DNA of 64,000 nucleotides from Streptomyces sp. LUP30 (GTDB lineage: Bacteria > Actinomycetota > Actinomycetes > Streptomycetales > Streptomycetaceae), in NCBI RefSeq assembly GCF_001746365.1, contig NZ_MJAJ01000011.1, positions 62,001-126,000 of the forward strand, in the 5' to 3' direction. The stretch's first letter is position 1, and the number at the start of each line of letters is the position of its first letter. Below are positions 8,433 to 17,274 of this stretch, piece after piece. Under the pieces are notes generated by a model. That model did no database searches, was not told the DNA's origin, and saw nothing but the letters and a program-made list of their open reading frames with translations. The translations under genes were made by a program, and so were the position numbers.

Positions 8433-11400
8433 GTGTCCAGAGAAAATGAGGACAGGGCGCTTTTCCGAAGGCGCAGATTCCGGTTGCTGACAGGCCTCGC
8501 CGCCGTTGGCGTTCTGGTGCCGATATCACCTGCCGGTGCGGTCGAGGCCTCACCTGCGCACGCAGCAAAGACACTCACCGCGGCGTCCGATCCGGTCGCC
8601 GACGGTTCGATGACCGAGAAGGACAAGGCTCTTGCTGATGCCCAGGCCTCCGGTCAGCCCGTCGAGGTGGTGTCCGCTCGCACGGAGTCGAGCGACATCT
8701 GGGCCCAGCCGGACGGCTCGTTCTCGGTCAAGCGGTACGGCACCGCCGTGCGGGTATGGCGGAACGGTGCGTGGGTGGGGGCCGACCCCACCCTCGCGTT
8801 CGCCACCGACGGCGCCGTGGTTCCCAAGGCAGCAGCTGTGTCGGTGCGCTTCTCCGGCGGTGGCACCGGCCCCATGCTCACCGGAAACCGCGACGGACGC
8901 ACACTCTCGCTGACCTGGCCCAAGGCGTTGCCCACTCCCACACTGGTCGGCAATGTGGCCACCTACGCCGAGGTGCTACCCGGTGTGGACCTTCAGCTGA
9001 AAGCCGAGGTGGAGGGCTTCTCTCAGCTGCTCGTGGTCAAGAACGCCGAAGCCGCCAAGAACCCGGAGCTGGCCCAACTCCAGTTCGCCGTCAACACGGT
9101 CGGTCTCGATGTCTCCAAGGACAGCGAGACCGGGTCTCTGGAGGCGGTCGACCCGGCCGGGCAGACCGTGTTCACCAGCCCCACCCCGATGATGTGGGAC
9201 TCCAGCCAACCCACCAGTGCCCGAGCGCGGCAGTTGATGTCCGCCTTCACCACGACCGCGTCGACCACAGAGAACGCCTTCGACCCCGGGGCCGGGGCCA
9301 AGGACGCGGCCATGGAGACGTCCGTCAGCAGCGACACGCTGACCATCACGCCGAAACAGGACCTTCTGACGGGGGCTGAGACGACCTACCCCGTCTATAT
9401 CGACCCGACCTGGTCCAGCAACGTCCGCACCCACTGGACGAGGGTCTACCAGGCTTACCCCAACACGTCGTTCTGGGACGCCAAGGAAGTGGTGCGCGTC
9501 GGGTACGAAGCCGAGACCGGCGGCCTGAACCGCATCTCGCGCTCCTTCTTCGAGCTCGACACCAGCGCCGCGCGGGGGGCGCAGGTCAAGTCCGCCACCT
9601 TCCGGATCCGCAACACCTGGTCCTGGTCCTGCCAGGCCCGCCGCGTCCAGCTGTTCGAGGTCGGTGACATCTCCGACAAGACCACTTGGAAGAACCAGCC
9701 CGACCCGATCGGGTCCGTACTGGACACGGTGAACGACGCCAAGGGCTGGAGCGACGACTGCCCGGCCGGCAACCTGGAGTTCAATGCCACGAACGTCGTC
9801 CGAAAAGCGGCTGCCAACGACGACGTGAGCGTCAACCTGGGCATGTACGCATCCAGCGAGACAGACACCTTCGGGTGGAAGAAGTTCGACCCCAAGACCG
9901 CCGTCCTGGAGATCGTCTACAACAACCCGCCCAAGGTCCCGACCGACCTGGGCACCTATCCCAGCACCAGTTGCACTGCGGGTGGCACCATCGGCAACAC
10001 CTCGGTCAGTCTGTACGCGAAGGTCGACGATCCCGACGCGGGCAACCTGACCGCCGAGTTCCAGCTCTTCCGCTCCGGCTCCACCACTCCGTACGGAATC
10101 AGCGTGCCGGCACTGCGCGGACGCGTCGCCACCGTCGCGCTGCCCACCGACAAGACGCCCAGCGGAACCTATACCTGGAAGGTACGGGCAAAGGACCCGG
10201 ACGGGGCGTACTCGGCGTACAGCAAGACCTGCACCTTCACCATCGACCGCGTTCGGCCGAGCAAGCCTCCTGTCATCACCTCCGACGGCAACAAGTACCC
10301 CAACGGGGATAGTGGCTGGCCTTCACAGACGGGGCCGGCTCGCACAACTGCTCGATTCCTGCTCGCCCCCAACGGTGTGACAGACGTGAAGGCCTACTAC
10401 TGGTGGACCGACAGCGATCCCAGCCTCAACGAAGCCTCCACAGACGCCGCCTGGGCAGACTTCATCGTGCCCTCCTACGGCCCTCACCTGGTGTACGCCT
10501 ACAGCGTCGACGCAGCCGGCAACCGGTCCGACACAGCCACCTACCTCTTCTACGCCACACGTTCCACGGACAAGGACCAGCCCGGTGACCTGAACGGCGA
10601 CACCTTCAAGGACATCTGGAGCACCGACTCCAACGGCACCCTCCTCGCCCACGCCGGCCAGGGAGAAGGCCACTTCTACGCCGCAGCCAACGCAGGCGGG
10701 ATCTTCCCGGGCCAGCAGGTCGCGCTGACCGGTGACTGGACGGAAGACGGCTACAACGACCTCGTCTCCCTCGAATACAACGCCAACAACAAGAAGAACA
10801 ATCTGCGCGTCTACAACAACAACGGCAAGGGCAGCATCAATCGCGACCAGTACGTAGAACTGCGGGTCAGTTGCCCGGTGCCCAGGAGCGGAAAGTGCAA
10901 GGCCAGGCCAGGCTGGGAGGGTGACGACCACTGGTACAACGCCGTTCAGGTCACCACAGGGGGCGACCTGAACGGCGACTCCTTCCCTGACGTTCTCGTC
11001 AAGCAGGGCACCAAGCTTTGGGCGTATTACGGCGACACCGCCGGGATTCTCGACAGCGTCGCGCCCCCATCACTCGTAGGCACCATCGACTGGAGCAAGT
11101 TCACCGTGGTCGCCCCCGGCGATCTCAACGGCGACGCCGCCCCCGACCTGCTGCTCCGTGACGACTCGACCGGCGACCTCTTCCGCTCCTACGGAACGAA
11201 GATCGCGGATGACGGCAGACTCAACCTCGCCACATGGGGTGCCGACCGCACCAAAATCGCCACCGGCTTCAAGAAGGCCGACTACCCGACCCTGGGCACC
11301 TCCGGCGACCTCACCGGAGACGGCGTCCTCGATCTCTGGACCCGCAAGGCCGACAACACGATGGCCGGCTGGACCGGCAAGGCCACCAACGGTCAACTCA

Positions 11401-12845
11401 CCGGTCTGGCGGCCGCCTTCAGCATCGACGGCATCACCGGCGGCGTCCGCCTCACACCCGGCACTCAGCTCACCTCCGGTCAGTCCATCACGTCCAACTC
11501 CGCCACTCTGACCATGAAGGGCGACGGCAACCTCACGGTCGCCTCCAAAGCCGGCTCCGTCGTCTGGCAGTCCAGGACATCGGGCAACCCAAACGCCACC
11601 GCTCGCGTGGAGGCCAACGGCAACCTCACCGTCTACAGCGCCGACGGACTGACCAAGCTGTGGACCACCGGCTTGGTCAAGGAGACCACCCCCGACCTGA
11701 CCGGTGAGGGCTACGTCCTGCTCCAGGACAAGGGCAATCTGGTCGTCTACAACGCCAAGAGCCAGGCCCTGTGGTCCAACGGCTCAGGCATGCGCCACGA
11801 CTACAACGGCGACGGACGCAGCGACCTGGCCTGGTGGAACGATTTCGATGCCGGATCGGACGCCACCTACAGTCTCTTGACCAACTCCGACGGCACCTTC
11901 AAGGAGCCGCTGAAGTCCTACACCGCCGCGGCCGGCGTGTACGAGGCCAAGTACATGAAGTTCGTGACCGGCGACTTCAACGGTGACGGGCGCGGTGACA
12001 TCGCGGCCCTCCACCCCAAGCCGGACACCAGCCTGGAAATGCTGACCTTCCTGGGACAGAGCAACGGAGGGTTCGCCGCGCCGCTCACCTCCTGGACCGT
12101 CGCAAAGAACGTCATGCACGCCACCTACATGACCCCGGAGGCCGGCGACTACAACGGCGACGGACGGGACGACGTAGCCGTCTGGTACGCCTACCCCGAC
12201 GGCACCACGAAGCTGTTCACCCTCACCGCCAACGTCCGGGGCGGCTTCAACACCCCTCTCGAGTCGTTCACGGCGTCCTCGGGCACCTGGCTGCGCAGCC
12301 GCTGCAAGTTCACCACCGGTGACTTCAACGGTGACGGACGCGACGACATCGCCGTCTTCTACGGCCAGGGTGACGACAGCATCCGCACCCACACTTTCCT
12401 CGCCACGGTCACGGGCGGCTTCGCGACTCCGACGTCCTGGTGGTACACCGCCTCGCTCGACTGGGACCAGGCCACCCCGCACGCTGGTGACTTCAACGGC
12501 GACGGACGCGACGACATCATGATCTGGTACGACTACGACGACGGCAGCGACCGTGTCTCCACCATGTTCGCCGAGTCCCTCAAGGACCAGTTCGGCTCCG
12601 CCAAGGTCACCCTGGACGGCAAGAAGAGCTGGGACATCAAGGCGACCCAGCTCGCCACCGGCGACTTCAACGGCGACGGATACGACGACCTGGCAGCCCT
12701 GCGCAAGCAGGACACCAGCATCCAGACCTGGACCTGGAACTGGTCCGGCGCGGACGCGACCTTCAAGGGCGGCGTCGCGGGCTGGACCGCTCCCACCAGC
12801 ACCTACCCCTACGAGCCCATGAAGCTCGTCACTCCCTACAACTGA
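8433..12845 (+). CDS. Secreted DNRLRE / FG-GAP repeat / B-lectin protein
   Basis: A 1470-residue exported protein. The GTG at 8433 is chosen over TTG 8427 because GGGGA lies seven bases upstream of it. The N-terminus is an RRRRFR-type signal peptide ending near SPAHA. About residues 332-500 form a DNRLRE-type beta domain (SFFELDT, ARRVQLFEV, TTWKNQP), followed by fibronectin/cadherin-like strands. Integrin-like FG-GAP/VCBS blades follow (GDLNGD, GDFNGDGRDD), with a bulb-lectin domain at about 1007-1115 (LTMKGDGNLTV, NLVVYN) and five more Ca2+-binding GDFNGDGxDD blades to the C-terminus. The architecture implies an extracellular Ca2+-stabilised, carbohydrate-binding propeller protein. It has no evident catalytic domain or toxin tip. 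Streptomyces RHS proteins often have DNRLRE/FG-GAP partners, so a role with the divergent RHS gene is plausible but unproven. Confidence 0.88.
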   Translation: MSRENEDRALFRRRRFRLLTGLAAVGVLVPISPAGAVEASPAHAAKTLTAASDPVADGSMTEKDKALADAQASGQPVEVVSARTESSDIWAQPDGSFSVKRYGTAVRVWRNGAWVGADPTLAFATDGAVVPKAAAVSVRFSGGGTGPMLTGNRDGRTLSLTWPKALPTPTLVGNVATYAEVLPGVDLQLKAEVEGFSQLLVVKNAEAAKNPELAQLQFAVNTVGLDVSKDSETGSLEAVDPAGQTVFTSPTPMMWDSSQPTSARARQLMSAFTTTASTTENAFDPGAGAKDAAMETSVSSDTLTITPKQDLLTGAETTYPVYIDPTWSSNVRTHWTRVYQAYPNTSFWDAKEVVRVGYEAETGGLNRISRSFFELDTSAARGAQVKSATFRIRNTWSWSCQARRVQLFEVGDISDKTTWKNQPDPIGSVLDTVNDAKGWSDDCPAGNLEFNATNVVRKAAANDDVSVNLGMYASSETDTFGWKKFDPKTAVLEIVYNNPPKVPTDLGTYPSTSCTAGGTIGNTSVSLYAKVDDPDAGNLTAEFQLFRSGSTTPYGISVPALRGRVATVALPTDKTPSGTYTWKVRAKDPDGAYSAYSKTCTFTIDRVRPSKPPVITSDGNKYPNGDSGWPSQTGPARTTARFLLAPNGVTDVKAYYWWTDSDPSLNEASTDAAWADFIVPSYGPHLVYAYSVDAAGNRSDTATYLFYATRSTDKDQPGDLNGDTFKDIWSTDSNGTLLAHAGQGEGHFYAAANAGGIFPGQQVALTGDWTEDGYNDLVSLEYNANNKKNNLRVYNNNGKGSINRDQYVELRVSCPVPRSGKCKARPGWEGDDHWYNAVQVTTGGDLNGDSFPDVLVKQGTKLWAYYGDTAGILDSVAPPSLVGTIDWSKFTVVAPGDLNGDAAPDLLLRDDSTGDLFRSYGTKIADDGRLNLATWGADRTKIATGFKKADYPTLGTSGDLTGDGVLDLWTRKADNTMAGWTGKATNGQLTGLAAAFSIDGITGGVRLTPGTQLTSGQSITSNSATLTMKGDGNLTVASKAGSVVWQSRTSGNPNATARVEANGNLTVYSADGLTKLWTTGLVKETTPDLTGEGYVLLQDKGNLVVYNAKSQALWSNGSGMRHDYNGDGRSDLAWWNDFDAGSDATYSLLTNSDGTFKEPLKSYTAAAGVYEAKYMKFVTGDFNGDGRGDIAALHPKPDTSLEMLTFLGQSNGGFAAPLTSWTVAKNVMHATYMTPEAGDYNGDGRDDVAVWYAYPDGTTKLFTLTANVRGGFNTPLESFTASSGTWLRSRCKFTTGDFNGDGRDDIAVFYGQGDDSIRTHTFLATVTGGFATPTSWWYTASLDWDQATPHAGDFNGDGRDDIMIWYDYDDGSDRVSTMFAESLKDQFGSAKVTLDGKKSWDIKATQLATGDFNGDGYDDLAALRKQDTSIQTWTWNWSGADATFKGGVAGWTAPTSTYPYEPMKLVTPYN

Positions 12846-12859
12846 CCCTGCCTTACCCG

Positions 12860-12894
12860 TACGGGGCATGCGGCAGTGCCGCGTGCCCCGTACG
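12860..12894. terminator. Terminator hairpin after FG-GAP gene
   Basis: A 16-bp inverted repeat GTACGGGGCATGCGGC with a 3-nt loop and a single G-T wobble lies 15 bp after the stop codon. Confidence 0.8.
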
Positions 12895-12928
12895 CTGTCC
12901 CGAATGCCCTGACCACGAAGGGTCCGCC

Positions 12929-14059
12929 TTGCCCCCCATACCCGCCCCCCGCCGTGACCGTCTGCCCTCGCTCACCGGGCTTCGGTTCTGGGCGGCCCTG
13001 CTCGTCGTCCTGTATCACCTGTCCCGGCAGGCGGGGACCGTGCCGGGGATCAGTGACGCCGTCTGGTACGGGCGTAGTGGGGTCACGTTCTTCTTCGTGT
13101 TGTCGGGGGTCGTGCTCGCCTGGACCTACGACGGCGCCGGTGTCGCCGTCCGGGTGTTCCTCTGGCGGCGCTTCGCGCGGATCTGGCCCATGCTCGCCGT
13201 CGGTGTCGGGGCGTCCGTCGCCGTGTGGTGGGTCCTCATGGACCAGGCTGTCTCGCTGAAGGCGATCGCCGCGACGCTGCTGCTGGTGCACGCGTGGTTC
13301 CCGCAGCCCGTCATCTTCAAGGGAGGGAACCCGGCCGCCTGGTCGCTCAGTGACGAGGGCTGGTTCTATCTGATCTTTCCCGTGCTGCTGGCGACGCTCT
13401 CGGGGCGACGGGCCAGGACGTGGGGGTGGACGGCGGCCGGGGTCGGCTGCGGCGCGCTGCTGCTGTGGGTCGGGCTGTCCGGGCTGTCGCCCGCCACCCG
13501 CACCTGGGCGCTCGACTATCTGCCGCTGACCCGTTCGCTCCAATTCGTGCTGGGCGTGGTGACAGGGCTGGCGCTCAAGCGCGGGTGGCGGCCTCCCGTG
13601 TCACTGCCGGTGTCCGTCGGACTCGTCGTCGCCTGGCACCTGGCGCTGATCCCGTGGTCGAACGCGGTGCCGGACTCGGCCTGGTACAGCCCGTACTCCG
13701 CCTCGCAGTTGCTCTCCGCACCGCTCTTCGCGGCCCTGATCGCCGCCGCCGCCCGCGCCGATCTCGACGGCCGGCGGACCGCACTGGGCGGAGCCTGGAT
13801 GATCAGGCTGGGGCACTGGTCGTTCGCCTGGTACCTCCTGCACGAGATCGTGATCCGGGTGGCGGTGTTCGAGTGGGGCGAGCCCGCGCCCGGGGGCGAG
13901 ACGCTCGTGTTCTGGGCGGGCGTGCTGGTCGTCAGCCAGGCCCTCGCCGCCCTCGCCTATCACTGCGTCGAGCATCCTGCCGAACGCCGGCTGCGGGGTC
14001 TGGTGGTCGCGCCTTCGAAGGACGCCGCCTCAGCGCGGCGAAGTCGGACGCTCGCCTGA
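12929..14059 (+). CDS. Acyltransferase 3 family membrane protein (OafA-like)
   Basis: A 376-residue integral membrane O-acyltransferase, about ten hydrophobic helices throughout. The family transfers acetyl or other acyl groups to sugars, peptidoglycan, lipids or antibiotics at the membrane. The diagnostic start is visible: RLPSLTGLRFWAALLVVLYH, with the catalytic-type Arg and His in the first helix, then the FFFVLSG segment of helix 2. The TTG start at 12929 has GAAGGG seven bases upstream. It is preceded by a terminator and so has its own promoter. Its 3' end overlaps the convergent gene 14030-14431 by 30 bp. The substrate cannot be deduced. Confidence 0.85.
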   Translation: MPPIPAPRRDRLPSLTGLRFWAALLVVLYHLSRQAGTVPGISDAVWYGRSGVTFFFVLSGVVLAWTYDGAGVAVRVFLWRRFARIWPMLAVGVGASVAVWWVLMDQAVSLKAIAATLLLVHAWFPQPVIFKGGNPAAWSLSDEGWFYLIFPVLLATLSGRRARTWGWTAAGVGCGALLLWVGLSGLSPATRTWALDYLPLTRSLQFVLGVVTGLALKRGWRPPVSLPVSVGLVVAWHLALIPWSNAVPDSAWYSPYSASQLLSAPLFAALIAAAARADLDGRRTALGGAWMIRLGHWSFAWYLLHEIVIRVAVFEWGEPAPGGETLVFWAGVLVVSQALAALAYHCVEHPAERRLRGLVVAPSKDAASARRSRTLA

Positions 14060-14431
14060 GCGTCCGCGGTGACGGGCGACCGTTCTCGCGAGGGAGACGA
14101 TCAGCAGGTTCACCCCGATGACCAGGGAGCCCACGGCGACGAGCGCTAGGAGGACCAGCGTGGGGTTGACCCAGGCCGGGACGAGGTCGTAGGAGGCGTT
14201 GCACTTGTTGTGCAGCGGGAAGATCTGCGACGGCTCGCGATAGTGGTCCCTGCGGTAGTCGTCGTCGTACTTCTGGCCCTTCAGGAGCGTGCAGGTCTCG
14301 GCCACGTCGAGGCCGCCGGACCACACTCCCCACAGCCAGGTGAGGAACAGCGCCCCGCCCGACAGGGTGCAGAGCGCGAGCCAGTGGACCGGCTTTCGCC
14401 CCATGAATCTCGCGCCCGCGTTCCCGCCCAT
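14030..14431 (-). CDS. Small two-helix membrane protein, unknown function
   Basis: A 133-residue protein with two strong hydrophobic segments (about 15-35 and 88-110). They flank a polar loop that carries two Cys residues (ETCTLL and NKCNAS), probably a disulfide on the outside. The tail is basic. The ATG at 14431 has GGGGGAG seven bases upstream. It lies 69 bp downstream of the GT87-PAP2 gene on the same strand and may be co-transcribed with it. Family not recognised. It overlaps the acyltransferase gene tail to tail. Confidence 0.7.
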   Translation of the reverse strand: MGGNAGARFMGRKPVHWLALCTLSGGALFLTWLWGVWSGGLDVAETCTLLKGQKYDDDYRRDHYREPSQIFPLHNKCNASYDLVPAWVNPTLVLLALVAVGSLVIGVNLLIVSLARTVARHRGRSGERPTSPR

Positions 14432-14500
14432 CCCGTGACTCCCCCGTGCCGTGGTCCGCCCGTGCCCTGGTCGTCCCCTCCCATGGTCGCCGAGGAACGA

Positions 14501-16558
14501 TCAGTTCGGCGCCGGATGCTTCTCCCGTGTCTTCGACGATGTCGTCGTCGTCCGCGTCGCCGCCGGTGTGGCGGATCGCGCCCTCGGGCCCATCAGGACG
14601 TACGACAACCCGAAGCCCGCGCACACCACCGCCGCGCCGCCGGCCGCGTCCAGGACCCAGTGGTTGCCGGTGGCCACGATGGCCGAGACCGTGAAGAGGG
14701 GGTGCAGCAGGCCCAGGGACTTCGTCCACCGGCTGCGCGCGACGATCGCGATGACCAGGCCGCACCACAGGGACCAGCCGAAGTGCAGGGACGGCATCGC
14801 CGCGTACTGGTTGGTCAGCGAGGTGAGCGTGCCGTAGTCCGGCTTGGAGAAGTCCTGGACGCCGTGGACGGTGTCGATGACGCCCAGGTTCGGCATCAGG
14901 CGCGGCGGGGCCAGCGGGTAGAGCCAGAACCCGACCAGCGCGAACAGGGTCGCGAAACCCAGGGACGCGCGGGCCCAGCGGTAGTCGACCGGGCGGCGCC
15001 AGTAGAGGACTCCGAGGATGGTCAGCGGGACCACGAAGTGGAGGGAGCCGTAGTAGAAGTCGAAGAAGTTCCGCAACCAGGTGACACCGACCACCCAGTG
15101 GTTGACGGTGTGTTCGATGTCGATGTGCAGAAGGCGTTCGAGGCCGAGGACGTCACGGCCGTGCGCCTCCGCCCGGGCCCGTCCGCCGGAGTTGGTGCCG
15201 CCCGTCGCCGCCAGCCGCACCTGCTGGTACGCCGCGTAGGTCACGCGCAGCAGGAGCAGCTCGAGCAGCAGGTTCGGACGGGTCGGCACGCGCTGGAGGA
15301 ACGGCAGGAGCGGCACGTGCTTCCAGCGCGCGGGGACCGGTTCGGCGCACTCCGTCGGGATCGGCGTCCGGTAGTCGGGGGACGTCCGCGGCAGGAACGG
15401 GACGACGGTCGCAGCGGCGATCGCGAGGAGCAGCACCGTGTTGTCGCGCAGCGGGTGGAGGACCTCCATGTGCGGCAGCATCATCGTGGCCGGGAGGGTC
15501 GTCACCAGGATGACGGCCACCGGCCAGACGTAGCGGTCGGACGCGCGCCTGCCGACCCTGCCGACGATCGTCGGCAGGACCCACAGCAGTTGGTGCTGCC
15601 AGGTCGTGGGCGAGACGACGATCGCCGCGCAGCCGGTCAGGGCGACCGCGAGCAGCAGCTGGCCGTCCCGGGCGTAACGGACCGCGCGGTGGACGCCGAT
15701 GACGGCGACGGCCGCGCCCAGCGACAGGAACAGGCCGATCTCCAGCGGGCCGGAGAGGCCCAGGCGGAGCAGGGCGCCGTGCAGGGACTGGTTGGCGAGG
15801 GCGTCGGCCTCGCCACCGAGGCCGACGCCCGCCAGGTGGTGCACCCAGTAGGTGTACGAGTCGTGCGGCATCGCCGCCCAGGCGAGCGCCGTGCCGCCGG
15901 CGAAGGTCGCGCCGGCGGCCGCCGCCGTCCGGCGACGGCCCGTGAACCACAGCAGGGCGGTGAAGAGGAGCACCGTGGGCTGGAGGGCGGCGGCCACCCC
16001 GATCAGGGCGCCGGCGGCCCGCTGGTCCCGTACGACGAAGCAGCCGAGGAGGACGAGGAGGACGGGGACGATGCTGGTCTGGCCGAGCCAGAGTGTGTTG
16101 CGCACCGGCAGCGAGAGCATCAGCAGGCTGCTCGCGACGGGCGCGGCCAGCAGCGAGGTCCGTCTGCTGACCGGCTGTGGCAGGGCCCGGGCCAGGACCA
16201 CGGCGAGGGCGGCCACCAGCAGCAGGGTGCCGAAGGTCCAGCCCCAGCCGAGGGCCTGTTCCGCCGCCCGTGTGAAGGGCTTGAGGACCAGTCCGGTGAA
16301 GGGCGTGCCGGTGAAGCGGGTCGATTCGTAGAGTGAACCGTTGACGTGCAGCACGCCGTCGGGTCCTACCCAGGTCTCCAGGTCCGTCAGCCGTTCCGCG
16401 CGCGGGGTGCCGAGGACGACGGCCACCTGGCGCACGGCGAGGACCCCCGCCACGAGCCAGAGGCCGAGGCGGGCCGCTCTCAGGCGCGCTCTCGTCGTGT
16501 CGACCGCCGTCTCCCCGAAGGTCTCCGCCGCCCGCCCGCTGTGCTCCGCATTCGCCAC
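14501..16558 (-). CDS. GT87-type mannosyltransferase fused to PAP2 phosphatase domain
   Basis: A 685-residue polytopic membrane protein. The N-terminal half (to about residue 380) looks like the glycosyltransferase 87 / DUF2029 family, which uses polyprenyl-phosphate mannose for lipoglycans. It has a WVGPDGVLHVNG entry motif, an extracytoplasmic loop and many hydrophobic helices. The C-terminal part is a PAP2-superfamily domain: AMPSLHFGW near residue 588 in place of the usual PSGH, and NHWVLDAAGG near 633 with the catalytic His-x3-Asp. This matches the inositolphosphotransferase/AUR1-like PAP2_3 branch. GTG 16558 is chosen, with GGAGG ten bases upstream; the frame stays open to 17026, but that extension is another gene's remnant. 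It probably works on cell-envelope glycolipids. Confidence 0.82.
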   Translation of the reverse strand: MANAEHSGRAAETFGETAVDTTRARLRAARLGLWLVAGVLAVRQVAVVLGTPRAERLTDLETWVGPDGVLHVNGSLYESTRFTGTPFTGLVLKPFTRAAEQALGWGWTFGTLLLVAALAVVLARALPQPVSRRTSLLAAPVASSLLMLSLPVRNTLWLGQTSIVPVLLVLLGCFVVRDQRAAGALIGVAAALQPTVLLFTALLWFTGRRRTAAAAGATFAGGTALAWAAMPHDSYTYWVHHLAGVGLGGEADALANQSLHGALLRLGLSGPLEIGLFLSLGAAVAVIGVHRAVRYARDGQLLLAVALTGCAAIVVSPTTWQHQLLWVLPTIVGRVGRRASDRYVWPVAVILVTTLPATMMLPHMEVLHPLRDNTVLLLAIAAATVVPFLPRTSPDYRTPIPTECAEPVPARWKHVPLLPFLQRVPTRPNLLLELLLLRVTYAAYQQVRLAATGGTNSGGRARAEAHGRDVLGLERLLHIDIEHTVNHWVVGVTWLRNFFDFYYGSLHFVVPLTILGVLYWRRPVDYRWARASLGFATLFALVGFWLYPLAPPRLMPNLGVIDTVHGVQDFSKPDYGTLTSLTNQYAAMPSLHFGWSLWCGLVIAIVARSRWTKSLGLLHPLFTVSAIVATGNHWVLDAAGGAAVVCAGFGLSYVLMGPRARSATPAATRTTTTSSKTREKHPAPN

Positions 16559-16879
16559 GCCTCGTCGGCCTCCGCCTCGTTCGTGCCACGCGTTTCCTGC
16601 GCCGGGTCTGCTGAACTCGCCCGTCGATGTGGCCCGGCGCCGTCCCCTGACACAGACGCAGGCCACCCGTGCTTCACCCGACGTCCGCTCACCATTTGTC
16701 CGGAAGACGATAGTCCGTACCGAGAGGGCCCGCTTCCGCGAAGGGCGCGACCGGGTCGCGGCGCGAACGGAATCCGGCCCTGCGCCGTACGGTCGTTCAC
16801 ACCATGTGTGCAGTGGGGCGTACGGAGAGTGCGCGAGGCTGACCGGAGGGGACCCCGGGGGTGCGGTGGGCGGGGACGT

Positions 16880-17098
16880 GGCCGCGGCGAGTTGGTCGAC
16901 CATCTCCGGATCGCCGAACCGAACCGTCGCCCGACGCGGCACGGGCATGATCCAGGCGGCCCGGTCCGCGTACCCGTCGACCGGCAGGCCCATCACGGTC
17001 TGCTCCCGCGCGCCGTCCCAGCGCACGACGGAGACCTCCCGGCCGACCGCGATCCGCCGCCGGCCGCCCGGGATCAGCGCCTCGGCCGAACGGCTGAA
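16880..17098 (-). pseudogene. Remnant of a DUF2330-family protein
   Basis: On the minus strand, downstream of an in-frame stop at 17099-17101, the frame encodes a stretch very like the N-terminal conserved block of actinobacterial DUF2330 proteins: LIPGGRRRIAVGREVSVVRW, then EQTVMGLPVD, AAWIMPVP, and GDPEMVDQLAAAT. Intact members are several hundred residues with a signal peptide and a membrane anchor. Here the signal peptide, start codon and everything after about 70 conserved residues are missing. The downstream sequence becomes a non-conserved Pro/Arg-rich reading that runs into the GT87-PAP2 gene. I read this as a deletion relic. The family call is from memory of the motif pattern. Confidence 0.6.
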
Positions 17099-17156
17099 TT
17101 ACGCCCCCGGGGACGGTGCGGTACGGCCGCCAGGAACTCGTGCGCCGTCCATGCCG

Positions 17157-17185
17157 TTGACGTGACTAGTTAGCATCCCTAACTA
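17157..17185 (+). promoter_or_regulatory. Sigma-70-type promoter of the O-methyltransferase gene
   Basis: TTGACG (17157-17162), a 17-bp spacer, then TAACTA (17180-17185). This is a near-consensus HrdB promoter about 90 bp ahead of the start codon. Confidence 0.75.
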
Positions 17186-17186
17186 G
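17166..17186. promoter_or_regulatory. Operator-like palindrome overlapping the promoter
   Basis: Perfect inverted repeat CTAGTTAG-CATCC-CTAACTAG. It fills the promoter spacer and covers the -10 box, the geometry of a repressor site. The sequence is MarR/TetR-like, and no regulator gene lies next to it. Confidence 0.7.
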
Positions 17187-17274
17187 AGATGCCGACGGGG
17201 ATGCCGAGAACGACGAGAACAGCGACAGCAACCGCAACAGCAACAAGTACGACAGGACACGAGAGGCAGAACGC

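Noticed and set aside
14210..16336. Plus-strand 708-codon frame
   Set aside because: Antisense shadow of the GT87-PAP2 gene; composition is Arg/Glu/Gln/Gly-rich with no domain.
16559..17026. N-terminal 156-residue extension of the GT87-PAP2 protein
   Set aside because: It contains the DUF2330-like remnant and non-conserved Pro/Arg-rich sequence. GTG 16558 has an RBS and begins a standard membrane protein N-terminus.
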